DNA of 64,000 bases from Haliclystus octoradiatus (GCA_916610825.1 OU744447.1:28842561-28906560), one strand, 5' to 3'; positions 46,801 to 56,800 are shown, numbered from the stretch's first letter. Numbers and translations are program-made. The notes: generated by a model not told the origin, from the letters alone.

Positions 46801-49800
46801 ACTAGTAAACGCTGAGATCAAGCCATTCTTGGGAAAATGCCTACAGCCCAGAATGTGTAAAAACAGCCCTGCCAATCCCCTTTGTAGATGCCTAATATTA
46901 TTAGTTTTATTGAAACTTTGCAGACTGTTACAACTGTTGCTGAGGTCATACGTGGTTGTCATTCAAACCAAGATTATTTCTCTGAAGTCAATGCCCCAGC
47001 AACATCAGCTCCAGCAAGGTACATTGAATGGGTAGCTATAGAACTATTAGCATATGAAGTTAGTTGTAAAACTTTTTAAAATATGTTTTTCTTTGTCATA
47101 AATTATAGACAGGCGATTGTTATTTTATTGATGTCGATGATCAATGAAAAGCAGCCATTCAACCTACGCCGGGCTGTCCTGTACTGCTTCCAGGTAGATA
47201 GGCGACCTACAGTCTTATTCCACTTTCAACCATGTCTCCCTCTCAATACAGTGTATGAGTATTGTGTACCGGTACTTACGGTAGTGCTGATCTGCAGCTT
47301 TCTATTAACTGATAGTACTTTTCGTTTTAGTGTTACTTGTACAAGAATCAAAAAGGACAATCTCAAATCATTTCTACTCTCCTGCCGTCTACATCAGAAG
47401 GCAAGCGTGTAAAATAGCATGTCATCGATCGAATGTTACAGTTTTATCATTTTGCCCATAGTAACACTTTACCCCTGTTCCCTTAACAGCAAATGTTGTC
47501 ACGGCTGGGCAATTGCTATGCGCTGGACTCTTCAGGTGAGTTATTGATTAAAGTGAATTATCTTCAATATGTTAATTTTAATTATTTATTTTTAATTTGT
47601 TTTAATTAAATTTAATTTACTACTGTGTATTATAATAGTTTTGTCTTTCCTTAGTCCTGATTCATTTTCAAACTGGTGTGCTTCTACAGCATTAGCCCAC
47701 GCCCTCAATGGTAATAAAGATATGAAAGAGCAATTATTGCGTGTTCAGTTGGCTACTGGTGTTGGTGAGTTGGTTTTGTTCACATTGACTATTCTGTTTG
47801 ACTGTTATATTCTTCATTGAAGTGAGTGTTTATTGATCTATGCATGCTCATGATATTGATACAAAGTCTGTTTCTTTTGTAGGTAGTGCACCTATCTCAT
47901 TACTTCAGCAATGCCTAAATATGCTGTCTCAGGTATTGTAATAAAGCCTAAGACATTGGTGATTGCCTGAGATTTCATTGACATTTGTTCTCTTGACTAA
48001 TGTTTTTATTTGTTTAGGGATCCAAGTGTGTTCAAACCAGAGCAGGATTACTTGCTTTTCTAACCAGTTGGTTACATGGTTGTCCAATTGCAGTTACTCA
48101 TCTGCTTCAGAATCCCGCCAGCATACCTTTTGTATCTTTTGATATCTCCTTGTTAATAAATCCAATCATGCATGTGCTTCTTCAATTGTATGTATTCAAT
48201 GCTATCTAAATCTCAACCAACTAATCAATCTCTTTAGTTGTTTGTAACAGCCACTTTAACTACATACTATATAATACAGTTGAGCTATGTTAATATCCCC
48301 TCTTTTAACGGACGACTTTGCTTGATATCCCCACATAAAACATTATTTCTATTTCCAGTTACCAAACAAGCTCTAATAATCCTACCCAGATTAATTTCCC
48401 ACTTCGTACTAGAGTGGGATATTAAGCAAGTTCTACCTGTACGTCATACAAGTGATCGGGTGTATAAAATAAGCTCTATGTATTTTTAATTGACAATTAT
48501 TATATATTTCCTTTACAATGAGTCTTCAGTTGATCTCATTAGTCACTGAGCATGGAAATGGTAATGAGATTGTTGTTGAAGGCCTTGCTGCCATTTTGAT
48601 TGGCGTATGCATCGTTTACAATGACAATGAAGTAGAAACTTACTCCAAGTAAGTATCCATGCGTCTTTCCATGCTACATACGCATATTACTTGATCTAAT
48701 AGCGTATCTTGTTACATTATTTAAACTTATGTTTTGATATCCCCAGAGATGAAATCAAGCGTATCATAACAACACGGATTGAAATTGAACGTTTCCTGAC
48801 CAAAATTGATGACGTCACACAAACTGAGTTTTACACAAGTGCTCTGAAGTCAACTCAAGTAAGTATGCTGAAATGAGTATAAATAGTTGCATGATGAAAT
48901 TGAATCAGAGGAAAGCTAGTATGCTGTTAAGAGATACTAACACATACACTAAACACACAGGAAACAATTTTTAATTTTGTTATTTAGATCCAATCTACTT
49001 CAGTGGATGATGTGCTCTTTGACTTTGAGTTTGTTAAACTCTTCAAGAAACTTGAAGGTATGTTATTTTGTCCACTTTCCTGAATGTCACAGTCACATGG
49101 TCAATATCGACACACACCTTTTACATGCATTTGAGCTAAGAAGGGTTTGACCATAAATTTGCTGATCTTCTCCAGCTGTGATTCTATTGTTTTTGGGTTC
49201 AACATCTCGACTGCCCCTTTTCCATGAAAAATCCATAAAAACTGGTGACAAAGTGGCTAATTGTGCTTTAGAAAGTATCCCAAGTCCACTTTACTTCTGA
49301 ACGATTGAAAATGTGTTCACTGGTTGTATCAATTCATGTTAGTAGTTTCACTGTACACAATCATGAAATTCATAAACTGTCTCCTGCGGGGATTATGTGT
49401 CAGATTCCTAAATAATGTATAGAACAAAATTAATCAATTGATGATAGATATGATTTTTGGATTTATCATTTATCCACAAACTCGGTAATTATTAAGCTTG
49501 AAGCTTTTTAACACCTGGGTAGATAGCTCAAGGATTTTTCGAAGATTTTTCATAAGTCTGTTTTTTCAAAGATTGAGTTCAATAGGGGAGAACTGTTTGG
49601 GCAAAAGGGGGAAATGGTTTGTTCACTATCGTTCTTATGCTACCACAATGTATTCATGTAAACATAATCTTTTATGTGAAAAACACTGTTCCCCTACTTT
49701 TAAAATTGGAATATCATCACTGAATGGTGCTTTTGCCAGGGATTGAACCGACTAACAACCTTGTTGAATGAGGTCCAATGCCCGGACCACCGCACCAATG

Positions 49801-52148
49801 CTGATTCAGACTTTTGACGTCCAGCTAGAGACATATTCTAATTAGTAACAAATCAAACACCTACAGGTAGCATCTCAAAGGTTTTGCAAATAGACAATGA
49901 CGAAGAAGAAAGTGAACAGGAAACAAAAGGTGCCACTGCGAATGCCCATGGTGATCATAATGCCATTGTTATGTCTTACAAAGAACTCATTCGACAACAG
50001 GTACAGTATATGCACTGTAAGTAACTGAATGTATCATGCTTGATAGTCATACCCTATTATTATTATTCTACGAAAGGATGAAGAACTCAACCAAGTTCGT
50101 AATCGCTGTTCTGACGCTGAAGCCAAGTACTCACAGGTAAAGAGATGAAAATCATAATAAAAATACAAGTTTTATAGCTGCTTTATAAGCCTCTTCGAGG
50201 TTTAAACGTTTCCTTGTTCTTAGATGAGATAAACAAAGTAAATGCAAAAGAATTATCCTGGGTTTATTCCCCAAGGACTGGTATTAACAATGAGGCTTAT
50301 TATAGTAGTTATAGTAGTGTTGACTGCATATTTTACTTCGGAGAATTATTATCCACATCTTCTGCAGAGGATGTCTTAACGTATAATGGGATGGTTTGAG
50401 GTTGATTCTTGTAGGGTGTAATGCTTGAGGTCACAAATGAAAAGCCTTCATATTTAGAATTACAGAAATGTTTAGTTTGAGTTCAACTTTATCAATTCTA
50501 AAAATATCCCATGGTATTTTTTAATGATATAAGGGTTTTACACAATCAATTAAATGCCTTCTTGCCACATCCGCTGTCATCACACAAGCCACTGAAAATC
50601 TCTTATAAAATGAATACTTTATAAAGCAAACAAATATAAAATGATAATTTTTGTAGACAGTGCTGTTGGTTAAATGAACATTGTGCATAACATTATTAAT
50701 ACTCATCTAGGCACAACAACAACTAATCCATCAGGCGATGGAATTAACCCAACTCAGATCTCAAGCAGAGATGAATGCAGGTATGTAAACCAATGACTTT
50801 GGCTGCTTTCATGCAGATTTCAGATATGGCCATTGTAGTAGCTTAGCAACATACAATAGTGTGATATGTGTGTTTTTCGCAGGAGTGTCACAAGAGACCG
50901 GTGAGAGTGAGGACCAATCATCTGTGTTGCAGGATCAACTAAAGAAACTTCATTTAGAGATGTCCATTCGGGATGAAGAAATAGCCTCTTTGAAAGGAAG
51001 CCTCTCATCTAGACAATCTCAACTTGAAATGGTTTCAATGAACGCTACGGTTGGCGAAGTTCTCAGTATAGAAGCAACAGAACACGACAAACGATCCTTA
51101 CAAATCTCAAATGAGACTATGATTGAGCTGGATCGCATGCGCGAATTGATTCACACTCTCGAAGCAGAGAACGGCGCACTTCGTAGTCAATCACCAGTGT
51201 CAATCGATGAACGAATCATGAGATTAGAAGATGAACTCAAGGCCAAGACAGAGTCATCTGACCAACAAAAACAAGATTATGAAGACTTACTGGTCCTACT
51301 CGATGATCAAGATGCCAAAGTAGAAAAATACAAGGTTAGCCATGGTTAATTGCTAATTGACTGCTGATAGAGAAAGAGCTACTGCGTGTCATGAGTGCAT
51401 ATGATGAAAATCAAGTTTATACCAATACCAATGCTTACCACTATATTTTTTAGAAACCACCTTGATAATTAACAATGATACGACCAAGCAATAAATAATT
51501 AACTTGCCTCGAAACATGTGATTTACCACCCAAATTTATATAAGATATTCATAAAGTTTAGAGTTTCACTTCAATAAATCCGTAACAGGCCGCGATATTG
51601 AGCCTGGTTTGATTGAGCATCATTAATTTTATTTTTTGCAGTCCCAACTCGTTCAGCTTGGAGTAAAAATTGAAGACAACAATGATGATGATGATGGTGA
51701 TGATGATGGTGATAGTGATTCCTGCAGTGGCAGTGATTCTGGTGTTCTAGCTGTAGACTCAATGGATGATGTAATTGAGAATGGCGATGTCAAAGTAGGA
51801 AATACAAACGAAGGACAACCAGGTAACCTACTTGATTTTGATTTAAATAACCAACATACAGCGGCTGAGCTACAGCAACCATGGCCAACTACAACAACAT
51901 CCTCATGCGCTCCTGATGCTAACTCAGTAGAGAACCACTTCACACTAGAAACAACGAATGTAACAATGCCTCCTGGTCCTGCTACACCTCAACGTGTCAA
52001 CCAAGCCTTCTTTCAACCTCCTCCTGCACAAAACACTGGTGGATATCCAAACGACTATCTATTTGGTCTTGGCCCACCCAAGGCATCTGATAACAACCCT
52101 TCACAACCTAATACATACGTTAATCTTGATTTATTTGGTGGTTCATAA
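25308..52148 (+). CDS. USO1: General vesicular transport factor p115 (USO1), 28 exons
   Basis: p115/Uso1 is a peripheral Golgi protein that tethers ER-to-Golgi and intra-Golgi vesicles before SNARE pairing. Exons: 25308-25388, 26573-26659, 27148-27212, 29464-29653, 32443-32545, 33223-33278, 33982-34029, 34146-34218, 34955-35039, 35315-35367, 35620-35672, 38154-38229, 45271-45335, 46924-47018, 47109-47193, 47331-47400, 47490-47535, 47655-47764, 47883-47932, 48018-48131, 48530-48648, 48747-48858, 48988-49057, 49867-50000, 50077-50136, 50711-50780, 50883-51334, 51642-52148. Phases join throughout, giving 1042 residues against about 960 in vertebrates. Residues 1-635 form the armadillo-like globular head (LCDRITSSTLLDDRRDAV, GIVVEDCLLLLNILLKGN, QLLRVQLATGVG). 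Residues 650-875 are coiled coil. An acidic stretch follows (about 885-906), then an unusual 130-residue extension. The intron after 35039 uses a GC donor; the one after 47400 uses GC, or GT six bases on. The MEYFSKGLK start matches the short p115 N-terminus. Confidence 0.93.
25389..27147. other. USO1 introns 1 and 2: no other gene seen
   Basis: Apart from exon 2 (26573-26659) the stretch is AT-rich intronic DNA without recognisable coding or element ends. Confidence 0.5.
27494..27859 (-). repeat. tRNA-derived SINE, copy 3
   Basis: Full-length copy in USO1 intron 3, in antisense orientation. It keeps the B box, a slightly altered A box, and the hairpin CCATTCCTCTA-GAAA-TAGAGGAGTGG of the body. 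Confidence 0.8.
28131..29092. mobile_element. Candidate MITE with about 45 bp imperfect terminal inverted repeats
   Basis: The left end CAGGCATATTTAAT, then ATTATTTACGCC and AAATACGCCT, is mirrored at the right end (AGGCGTATTT, GGCGTAAATAAT, ATTAAATGCACCTG). AAATACGCCT is repeated inside. No open frame and no matching target duplication were found. CAGG-type tips suggest the hAT group, with low certainty. Confidence 0.5.
29654..32442. other. USO1 intron 4 with local tandem duplication
   Basis: About 30548-31095 and 31231-31795 are diverged direct copies with an offset of about 680 bp. Shared words include ATGGATTCGT, CCGGCTTCAT, CAAATAAATACATC, CAGTTTCGCACTTGAATT and TTTGTAAACAAA. The start of a third copy is visible at about 31835. 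No coding potential was found. Confidence 0.6.
30991..31073. repeat. (ATT)n microsatellite, about 27 units
   Basis: An uninterrupted ATT run inside the first unit of the intron 4 duplication. On the minus strand it creates a meaningless poly-Asn frame. Confidence 0.98.
32546..34145. other. USO1 introns 5-7
   Basis: Exons 6 and 7 lie within. The rest is AT-rich with a few AGGCCTA words; no other feature was identified. Confidence 0.5.
34594..34774. mobile_element. Perfect 87 bp inverted repeat (foldback), 7-base loop
   Basis: 34594-34680 is the exact reverse complement of 34688-34774, with loop CATTGTT. The arms start ATATAAATAGTAGATC and include CTGAGTTTCGCGTAAAGACG. It sits among TA repeats in USO1 intron 8. 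Both flanks are TA-rich, consistent with a TA-targeting MITE. Confidence 0.95.
34831..34868. repeat. (TA)n microsatellite
   Basis: A run of about 19 TA dinucleotides just downstream of the foldback. Confidence 0.95.
35673..36350. other. USO1 intron 11, left part: no feature seen
   Basis: AT-rich intronic DNA without coding similarity. Confidence 0.5.
36355..36533. mobile_element. Small MITE with about 48 bp terminal inverted repeats
   Basis: The left arm GGTTACCACATGCTTGC then TTTGTATTCATATTTACTAA is mirrored by TTAGTAAATATGAATACAAA then GCAAGTATGTGGTAACC. The centre holds a second palindrome (AAAATCAC, GAGCTC, GTGATTTT). No coding content. Confidence 0.8.
37318..37400. repeat. GATATCCCC/GGGA-ATTAAG dispersed repeat
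   Basis: TTTGCTTGATATCCCCTTCT and GTGGGACATTAAG match the repeat seen more fully at 48281-48436 and, inverted, at 55757-55925. Confidence 0.55.
37430..37772. repeat. GTTCATGAAC palindrome array
   Basis: At least seven exact copies of the palindrome GTTCATGAAC plus many near copies lie in 340 bp. Part of it is a 21 bp tandem unit, AGTTCATGAACATTCGCGAAG, repeated three to four times. It is related to arrays at 17.9, 46.3-46.6 and 54.6-54.8 kb. Confidence 0.85.
39359..40384 (-). CDS. Tyrosine recombinase of the Ngaro-like element
   Basis: The 341-codon frame overlaps the end of the reverse-transcriptase ORF by 85 bp in another frame. The N-terminal SAM-like domain includes CNSLAPSTRRTYSSAQHRF (about residues 40-58). 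The catalytic end reads FSTHSFRIGAATVAGRNGI, then IKALGRWNSQAYLLYTRT, giving the H-x-x-R box, the GRW motif and the nucleophilic Tyr. The first Arg is probably in YFGFLRSSEF. All four key residues appear present. The enzyme would join the circular cDNA of the element to the genome. Overlap with the upstream ORF suggests frameshift or reinitiation for expression. Confidence 0.85.
   Translation of the reverse strand: MAGILQTGTLCQRLSNTARQPVVDGPGINQLQARCQQLICNSLAPSTRRTYSSAQHRFLVFSTQHGYSSPCPTTESMLCLFVTHLSDSLKLPSIKVYLSAVRALHLEQGFADPLINCARLHRLCQGIKKTHLDSTIPRLPITDSLMEIIHRSLNFSCEDHIMFWAACTLAYFGFLRSSEFTVPNLQSFDSAINLQLSDLFFDSVITPTCMRVRIKASKTDSFREGCYVHIGLGSSRLCAVAAMSAYLFKRGEKAGPLFLYKSGDTLSRLRLSSWLRSIFVESKIPGNFSTHSFRIGAATVAGRNGIPDHIIKALGRWNSQAYLLYTRTSPASLSTFSSVLA
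40300..41958 (-). CDS. Reverse transcriptase-RNase H of the Ngaro-like element
   Basis: The 552-codon frame is intact. Reverse-transcriptase motifs run in order: GVIPKKNQPGKWRLIVDLS (about 115-133), KFDVEAAYRNIPVHP (about 175-189), PFGLRSAPFIFN (about 211-222), and the catalytic YLDDFIMVG (about 244-252), followed by LPLNSKKCEGPS. RNase H begins at about residue 415 with LFTDASGSMGYGAYY and continues with SIAYKELFPIVVAA (the glutamate) and FRCDNEAVVHILN (the aspartate). No integrase or protease domain is seen, as expected for a tyrosine-recombinase element. The ATG follows a 27-base A/T homopolymer (41971-41997) and a 565 bp gap from the gag stop. Confidence 0.9.
   Translation of the reverse strand: MSELLDVAQCVLIFVLAASLLPSIASITPLQVDRFAYYLTSHPNSLFASYVISGIREGFRLGFNPMQRLKSSKKNNASAHKYSSVIDNYLDNEVYLGRVAGPFNIPPINGLQVSSFGVIPKKNQPGKWRLIVDLSAPCGSSVNDGIDKSEFSMHYVQLDQILSMIGSLGVGALMAKFDVEAAYRNIPVHPTDRALLGMKWRGNYFVDLTLPFGLRSAPFIFNAVAEAVEWILSFHFDVSNIVHYLDDFIMVGPPDSDQCARQWYLAQEVCRELGLPLNSKKCEGPSTSMVVLGIELDSLTQTACLPADKLANLQSLIESWVSKRRCNRNELESLIGHLHHAAKVVWPGRTFIRRMLNLLGSFRSNSHPVRLNCEFKQDLFWWHNFLGQWNGVSFWLFPGMPTVAEFELFTDASGSMGYGAYYQGNWFNGIWSKYQAEQSIAYKELFPIVVAAHIWGSDWTRCHVNFRCDNEAVVHILNCRTSKVPIIMRLLRKLLFVAAQQNFSFTSQHIAGINNGIADALSRFHWQVFFKLAPSAKDCPTLLDNRLLMDLA
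41959..42522 (-). other. gag-pol spacer with 27-base homopolymer
   Basis: The 564 bp between gag and reverse transcriptase holds no convincing ORF. It includes an A27 run at 41971-41997 (T27 in the element's sense). It may be an internal insertion or an untranslated linker. Confidence 0.5.
42523..43662 (-). CDS. gag-like ORF1 of the Ngaro-like element
   Basis: The 379-codon frame starts inside the A1 repeat, so the A2 copy also contains its first codons. The N-terminal half is Pro/Ser/Ala-rich (residues 20-150). The C-terminal part has a cysteine-rich region, VCTSWNGGWCSSRYGVCRFN then HICSKCSESHRSVDC, giving a C-x2-C-x3-H-x4-C knuckle. Such a pattern is usual at the end of ORF1 in DIRS/Ngaro elements and probably binds the element's RNA. 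FVNDVAQAVMAA near residue 50 resembles the remnant at 10.5 kb. Confidence 0.75.
   Translation of the reverse strand: MSRRTRNSRDSIASMPYVIPESRSSLVTSPQVTSEVPFPSGMFEDPQQRQDFVNDVAQAVMAASRPSPSAPVSAPSAHLPTANASVNPGTSGLLSMPSFVNTFSMPLSSGDAVAAATYLSGTSASLDTTTPITSSLLPTLPQVFQPYIIGPGYSPIPAKLVGQIVNGRFIELSELLSPSVVDVETEPQLVMDGLAILIGKPKSNRRKIDDIISWVEAFTIFMSVLTTYCPGRWKDVSSYKLVIIRLFRQFNCWAWLSYDTAFRQHAAASQQSDWSLINHQLYTYHTAGAVVRSRPDHTRSEKGGTATRGAEPRGTTNGLRVCTSWNGGWCSSRYGVCRFNHICSKCSESHRSVDCNKQSNVPALVQPLKPSDSRQLQRR
43962..45270. other. USO1 intron 12, right part: no feature seen
   Basis: AT-rich intronic DNA between the Ngaro A1 end and exon 13. Open frames here have no recognisable motif. Confidence 0.5.
45876..46230 (+). 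repeat. tRNA-derived SINE, copy 4 (best preserved, plus strand)
   Basis: The head is GGTGATTAGCTCAGTTGGCA (A box), then GTGGTTCAAATCCCC (B box). The body ends in two adjacent hairpins: GCTCTT-AGCGAA-AAGAGC (46157-46174) and CCACTCCTCTA-GAAA-TAGAGGAGTGG (46174-46199), the second with a GAAA tetraloop. It ends GGCGACACCGTCC and is followed by a T-rich stretch. RNA polymerase III could transcribe it if active. Confidence 0.85.
46240..46640. repeat. GTTCATGAAC-type array with 24 bp subrepeat
   Basis: After the SINE come GTTCATGAAC-like words, then three to four copies of a roughly 24-26 bp unit built from AAATTGGGCCATTTAACGTT and CATG. The same block occurs once at about 17985-18010. Confidence 0.75.
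48281..48436. repeat. GATATCCCC dispersed repeat, fuller copy
   Basis: TTAATATCCCCTC, then TTGCTTGATATCCCCAC, and at the far end AGTGGGATATTAAGCAAG give partly inverted ends. The matching copies are listed at 37318 and 55757. Confidence 0.55.
49058..49866. other. USO1 intron 23
   Basis: It contains a weak tRNA-like word on the minus strand at about 49735-49800 (GGTTCAATCCC with a TGGTGCGGTGG-like A box). That may be a diverged SINE. Nothing else was recognised. Confidence 0.35.
50137..50710. other. USO1 intron 25: no feature seen
   Basis: AT-rich intronic DNA without recognisable content. Confidence 0.5.
51335..51641. other. USO1 intron 27: no feature seen
   Basis: Short AT-rich intron with a consensus TTTTTTGCAG acceptor. 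Confidence 0.7.
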
Positions 52149-53650
52149 TCAATGAATTGCATAGCTTATACAAACTATAATATCGATGATAAGACTTACT
52201 GGAAGTATCATTAAGGGGAAGCAAAGGAATGTGGTTAAGTGAATTATTTTCAGTAGATTAAACATCATTTTATGTAATGAAATATAATTTTTAGTTTCAA
52301 AGAGAATAATTATTAACATATATATTGGAAGCATTATTTCTAAGCTGTGAACTCCTTGCTTTCAAATTCTAACCCTTTACTGAGTTTTTGCGAAAATGAA
52401 AAGTAAAAAGCTCATAATAAACTTTATGAACTTTCAGTACACTTCGTTATAAGAATCAAACCCCTCTGTACTTCTTTTTCACACATCTACGGATATAAAG
52501 AGCTATTTTTATTGGACTTCAAAACATTGTCTATCTCAAATTTAAAGACTTAGCCAGATACGGAAGGTTTGAACTTTACAGTCTAAAGACTATGTCTATA
52601 CAATATTATAGTTTGAAAACCTTTAAATAATGATTTAAATAATCTGAGGTGTGGTATGACACCATAATGGATGAGAGTAGATGTGAGATCAGTATGAATT
52701 AAGTTATTAATTATCAGTTATCAATATATATACTTATGGACTAATTTAGTGATACTTCCCTTTATGAAATACCGAGGCTGTTAATGTCGCATCTACTGTA
52801 TCGGTAAGTGCAAGAATTTTGATAATGCGGTACATGAGTAGAAATTGGAGGACGGAGCCATTATAACTCAATTCTGAGAGCTGGCACTAGATTGTGTGCA
52901 TTTAATTTCTAATTATAGTTTGACAGTCGTATCTAACTCTGTAAGGTTGAAAAATTATTTTTATCAAGTTTCCTTAGAGTTTTATCCGAGCATTTGAAAG
53001 GGTTGGTACAAAACCTTATCAACCAATTAGTTATTTTCACCCCCAAAATATTGCAGATTTTCTGGAAATGACACCACAATCTTGCAATACATTGAATTAT
53101 TAAGTAGTTTATTGCATTTTGATTACCAATATGGTCCCCCACAGCAGGGCCTGGGCAGCTCATAGTAGGAGTTTATGCATGTCACAGGAGGAAGATTTGG
53201 TAGCAGGTAGCCAAAAATAAAATTTGATACCCCAAAATTGCCAGGGATGGTGCTAAAACGGCGCCGTAGGAATGGCACATACTTCCATGTATAGTGCATG
53301 ATCTGAAAAATGTTTCACAAATTATTGAATTGCTTATGGATTGGGGACACCTTCACGTACAGTGTTGAATTTACTATTGGACTTTCGTACAAAGAGTAGT
53401 CTATCTGGGAATAGATTTAATACAGATGCAAGAAATGTTGTGAATTGCAATTATATTATTCTGTTGTGAATACAAACACAGATGCTTGTATCAAATGTTT
53501 ACATATATTACTGATATATACATCAACTCTTCGATTCAGTTTATACATATGTTTCTTAAAGGAAAAGAGCATTATTCAAAGACTCCAGCATTGAACAAGA
53601 TCTAGGATATTTCAATTAAAAAGATAACTATCTTTATTCTTTAAATCTTT
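52149..53650. other. Tail-to-tail 3' region of USO1 and the Tubby gene
   Basis: A canonical AATAAA at 52416-52421 lies 268 bp past the USO1 stop. No other gene or element was recognised in the remaining roughly 1.2 kb. Confidence 0.5.
52416..52421 (+). terminator. Candidate USO1 poly(A) signal
   Basis: AATAAA, 268 bp after the USO1 stop codon. Assigned by position only. Confidence 0.55.
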
Positions 53651-53653
53651 ATT
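53633..53653 (-). terminator. Candidate Tubby-gene poly(A) signals (two)
   Basis: The minus strand has AATAAA at 53653-53648 and again at 53638-53633, about 175-190 bp past the stop codon. Confidence 0.6.
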
Positions 53654-53825
53654 CACAGACCAAAACCAGATCCAGCAAATGCTTATATCCCTTCATCTTT
53701 ACAGAAACACACCGCATTGCAGCTATGTATTTACATCAGTAAAGACAGCTGTAGAAATGCATTTAATTTGATGTTCAATTATGGTTTATCATATTCCTCC
53801 AAGCATTTGCTTCCATGATTGGTGC

Positions 53826-56800
53826 TCACTCGCATGCAAGTTTTCCATCAAAACTACTAAGAGCAACAGCAAATGCTTGTAATGCGCATAATGGGTAATT
53901 ATAGTCCATTGTAAATACGTCATCAGCAACACGCCCAAACTGCATCACAATGTAGTCGACTGAAAGTAAATAAACAAATTACAGATTTTAAATTAGAAGG
54001 ACATCAAGCATAGCAAATCAGAAATGGAATTGGGAAACATGTACAAATTTAACCATGTACTAATTCCAGGACCATCCCACTGATATGGTCTGGTAGTTGT
54101 GATTAATTAGTGGGATATCCTTTCCTGCAAAGTGATTCAGTAGAAGGAAATTGTGTTATATGGTTTGGGCAGTTACTTTTGACCACGTCCATTTTTATGT
54201 GGCATTACAAATTGTTCTCCTGAATGTTGTGAAAATGCTTGTTTCATTTGGCCACCTCAGTCAGCCGCCAGTATTTAGCCAGCATTTGAAATACCGAATT
54301 TCAAGAATGAAGAACACCTCTCCAATTGATAATTATGAAATGATTATAGTTCAACAGATAGCCTGTATCTCATATTTGCTTCATGCAGCTATGAATTGCA
54401 TAGCATAGCGCCGGGTGCAGGATGTTCTTACTAAGACTTGGACTGTAGCTCTAAGAGTCAATGTCCAATCACTCACAACCATGAAGTCACATAGAGAGAT
54501 TTTTTGTCGCAATAGCATGACAATATATAAGAGACTATGACGTATTATGTCAATCAAATGAAAATTAATCTAGAAAGGCTGTGAGGAGCACCCATTCCCT
54601 ATGATGACAAATATTTCATTGACATGGCATGAAATTGCCTAATTATTCATGAAGTGTTTCATGAGTTGTTTATAAAAATATTCTTGAAGTTGTTTATAAA
54701 AATGTTCTTGAAGTGTTCATGAAATTTGGGCAATTTCATGTTCATGAACTGTGAATGAACTGTGGATGGAATTCATGAATTTTTTCAAAGAAGATTTCTT
54801 AATTTTTATTTAATAATAATGTTTGACTTTACTGTACCCTACTCAAACAAATGTCTTTGTACCAGTCTAATAGAGTTGTGTTGCTAAATTTGTCGACAAA
54901 CATTTGACAGAGCACAATGTAAAATTCTATAGATTACGTTTGTATCTTGTATCTTCGTGACTGATTTTTGTTTCCCTCTCACTAACATCACATGATCATA
55001 TATTTAATTTAAAATTTCCACTAAATATCAGTGACGGCGATATGTTGCTGTGGGATTCGCTAGCATAGAGAATGAGAGGTTCACTGATAACAATGCTTGC
55101 TTTTGCTGCTGATCACATCCCACCCACAAAGCCAACAGACACCAAATTCAATTGACAAAAACATCAAATGTTGTCTGAAACTCACGGTCATTATCGTGAA
55201 CAATTTGGAAGTTCTTGACAGATGCTTGTGTGACTCTACCATGGAAGTTTAGTACATATGATTGCGTATCTGCAATTGATAGATACAGAAATACATTGGA
55301 TCAATTGTTTGTATTGTAGAGTCTAGACAGAAATACAGACCTATAGATTTAGTAGCATGGAGTAAATTTTCAAAAAGGTTAATTAAGTAAAATACAAATC
55401 TGCTTCAGAAAACTTACCGTCGTTCCAAACGGGCGTTTTGTTATGTAATTCGATTAGATTTTCCATTTGGTGAAGACGAAAACGTTCAAGTAAAGTGTCG
55501 TGATCCTAATAACCAAATAAGTACAAAATTTGCAACATTTTGATACTCTTGCAGAAAAAAAGTATGAATATGATACGAGATTCTTCATCTGTAAAGGCAG
55601 GTATCAAAGGCATTCCTTGTCCTGGCAGCATATTCAGATATCATTGAGGGGAGATATATTTGCACAATCAATGCTTATTTTAGCCTGGGTTTGATATAGG
55701 ATATTTCTTCATATAGTATGTTTGAGAAATAGCCACGATTACAGTCTACCATAATACGGCAATGGAAGTGGAATATTAAATGAGGTGGGATATTATCTGA
55801 GGGGATATTAAGTGAGGTAAATTAGTTGAGTTTGGAAAAGAAAACGGCAAGTAGTTTTCAACAAATGAGGATATAAAACAAGGTGGGTTATTAACCGAGG
55901 GGATATTAACTGAGTTTCACTGTACTGGTCAGTTGTCCTGTTCTATTCACAATGTTGTCATGTTTTAGAGGAGATCTTCAGGTCAAAGGTTCTGTGCCAC
56001 CCTATCTATGGCATCACAGGGGGAAAGATAGGGGAAGAAGGAAGCAACGACAAATTTGTTAGGATACAGTAAATAAATTCAAGATATCCTCGAATATTTA
56101 TCAAGATGTAACTAAAAGGATGTTTTGTGCACCCCAGATCTTACACCAGGTTTGTTTTTTTTAATCCTTTAAAATCTAAAGACACTTACGCTGCGTGGTC
56201 GAACTGGAACGCGTTGATGATCTAGGCCCATGCCTGGTATTAATACAGTCATTTTACGAGGGCCTTTGAATCCTAAAACATTAGTGTCCTAAAATAGATA
56301 CACAAAAGTTACCATGCAGCAGACAATGGTATAGAACAATGGCATATAGTGGTGTTGATGACTCGTTGTAACATAACAATAGTTGGAATATAAGAGGGAT
56401 AATATTAAATATTCTATATGGCTTGTATGCTACTAACAGTCAATACTATTGATCCAGTTGCAATGAATTTCAGCCTTGAAGGTCATGCTATCTGACATTA
56501 CCTACATTATCTGGTTGTAATGCAGACAGGTAATGTAAGGCACACGGATAAGTGGTCTCCTAATTGTTGATGGTATCTCTGAGAAGTGAATTTAATCAAA
56601 TGGCAGATCATCCAGGGCCAAGATTGGATGCTATGTACTATGTATTATGTAGTTCAGATACCCAAGCATCACTTCATTCTAACATCAGTAATAAGTATTT
56701 ATCATCAATGTCTGAGTAAAGGATCCACTGCTCTAGAAACATAACAGTGGTATATTGTCATCCAGCGAAAAATGACGTCATTACAGATTGTTAGAAACCA

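Noticed and set aside
51571..51762. Poly-histidine ORF on the minus strand
   Set aside because: Antisense of the acidic GATGAT-rich part of the last USO1 exon.
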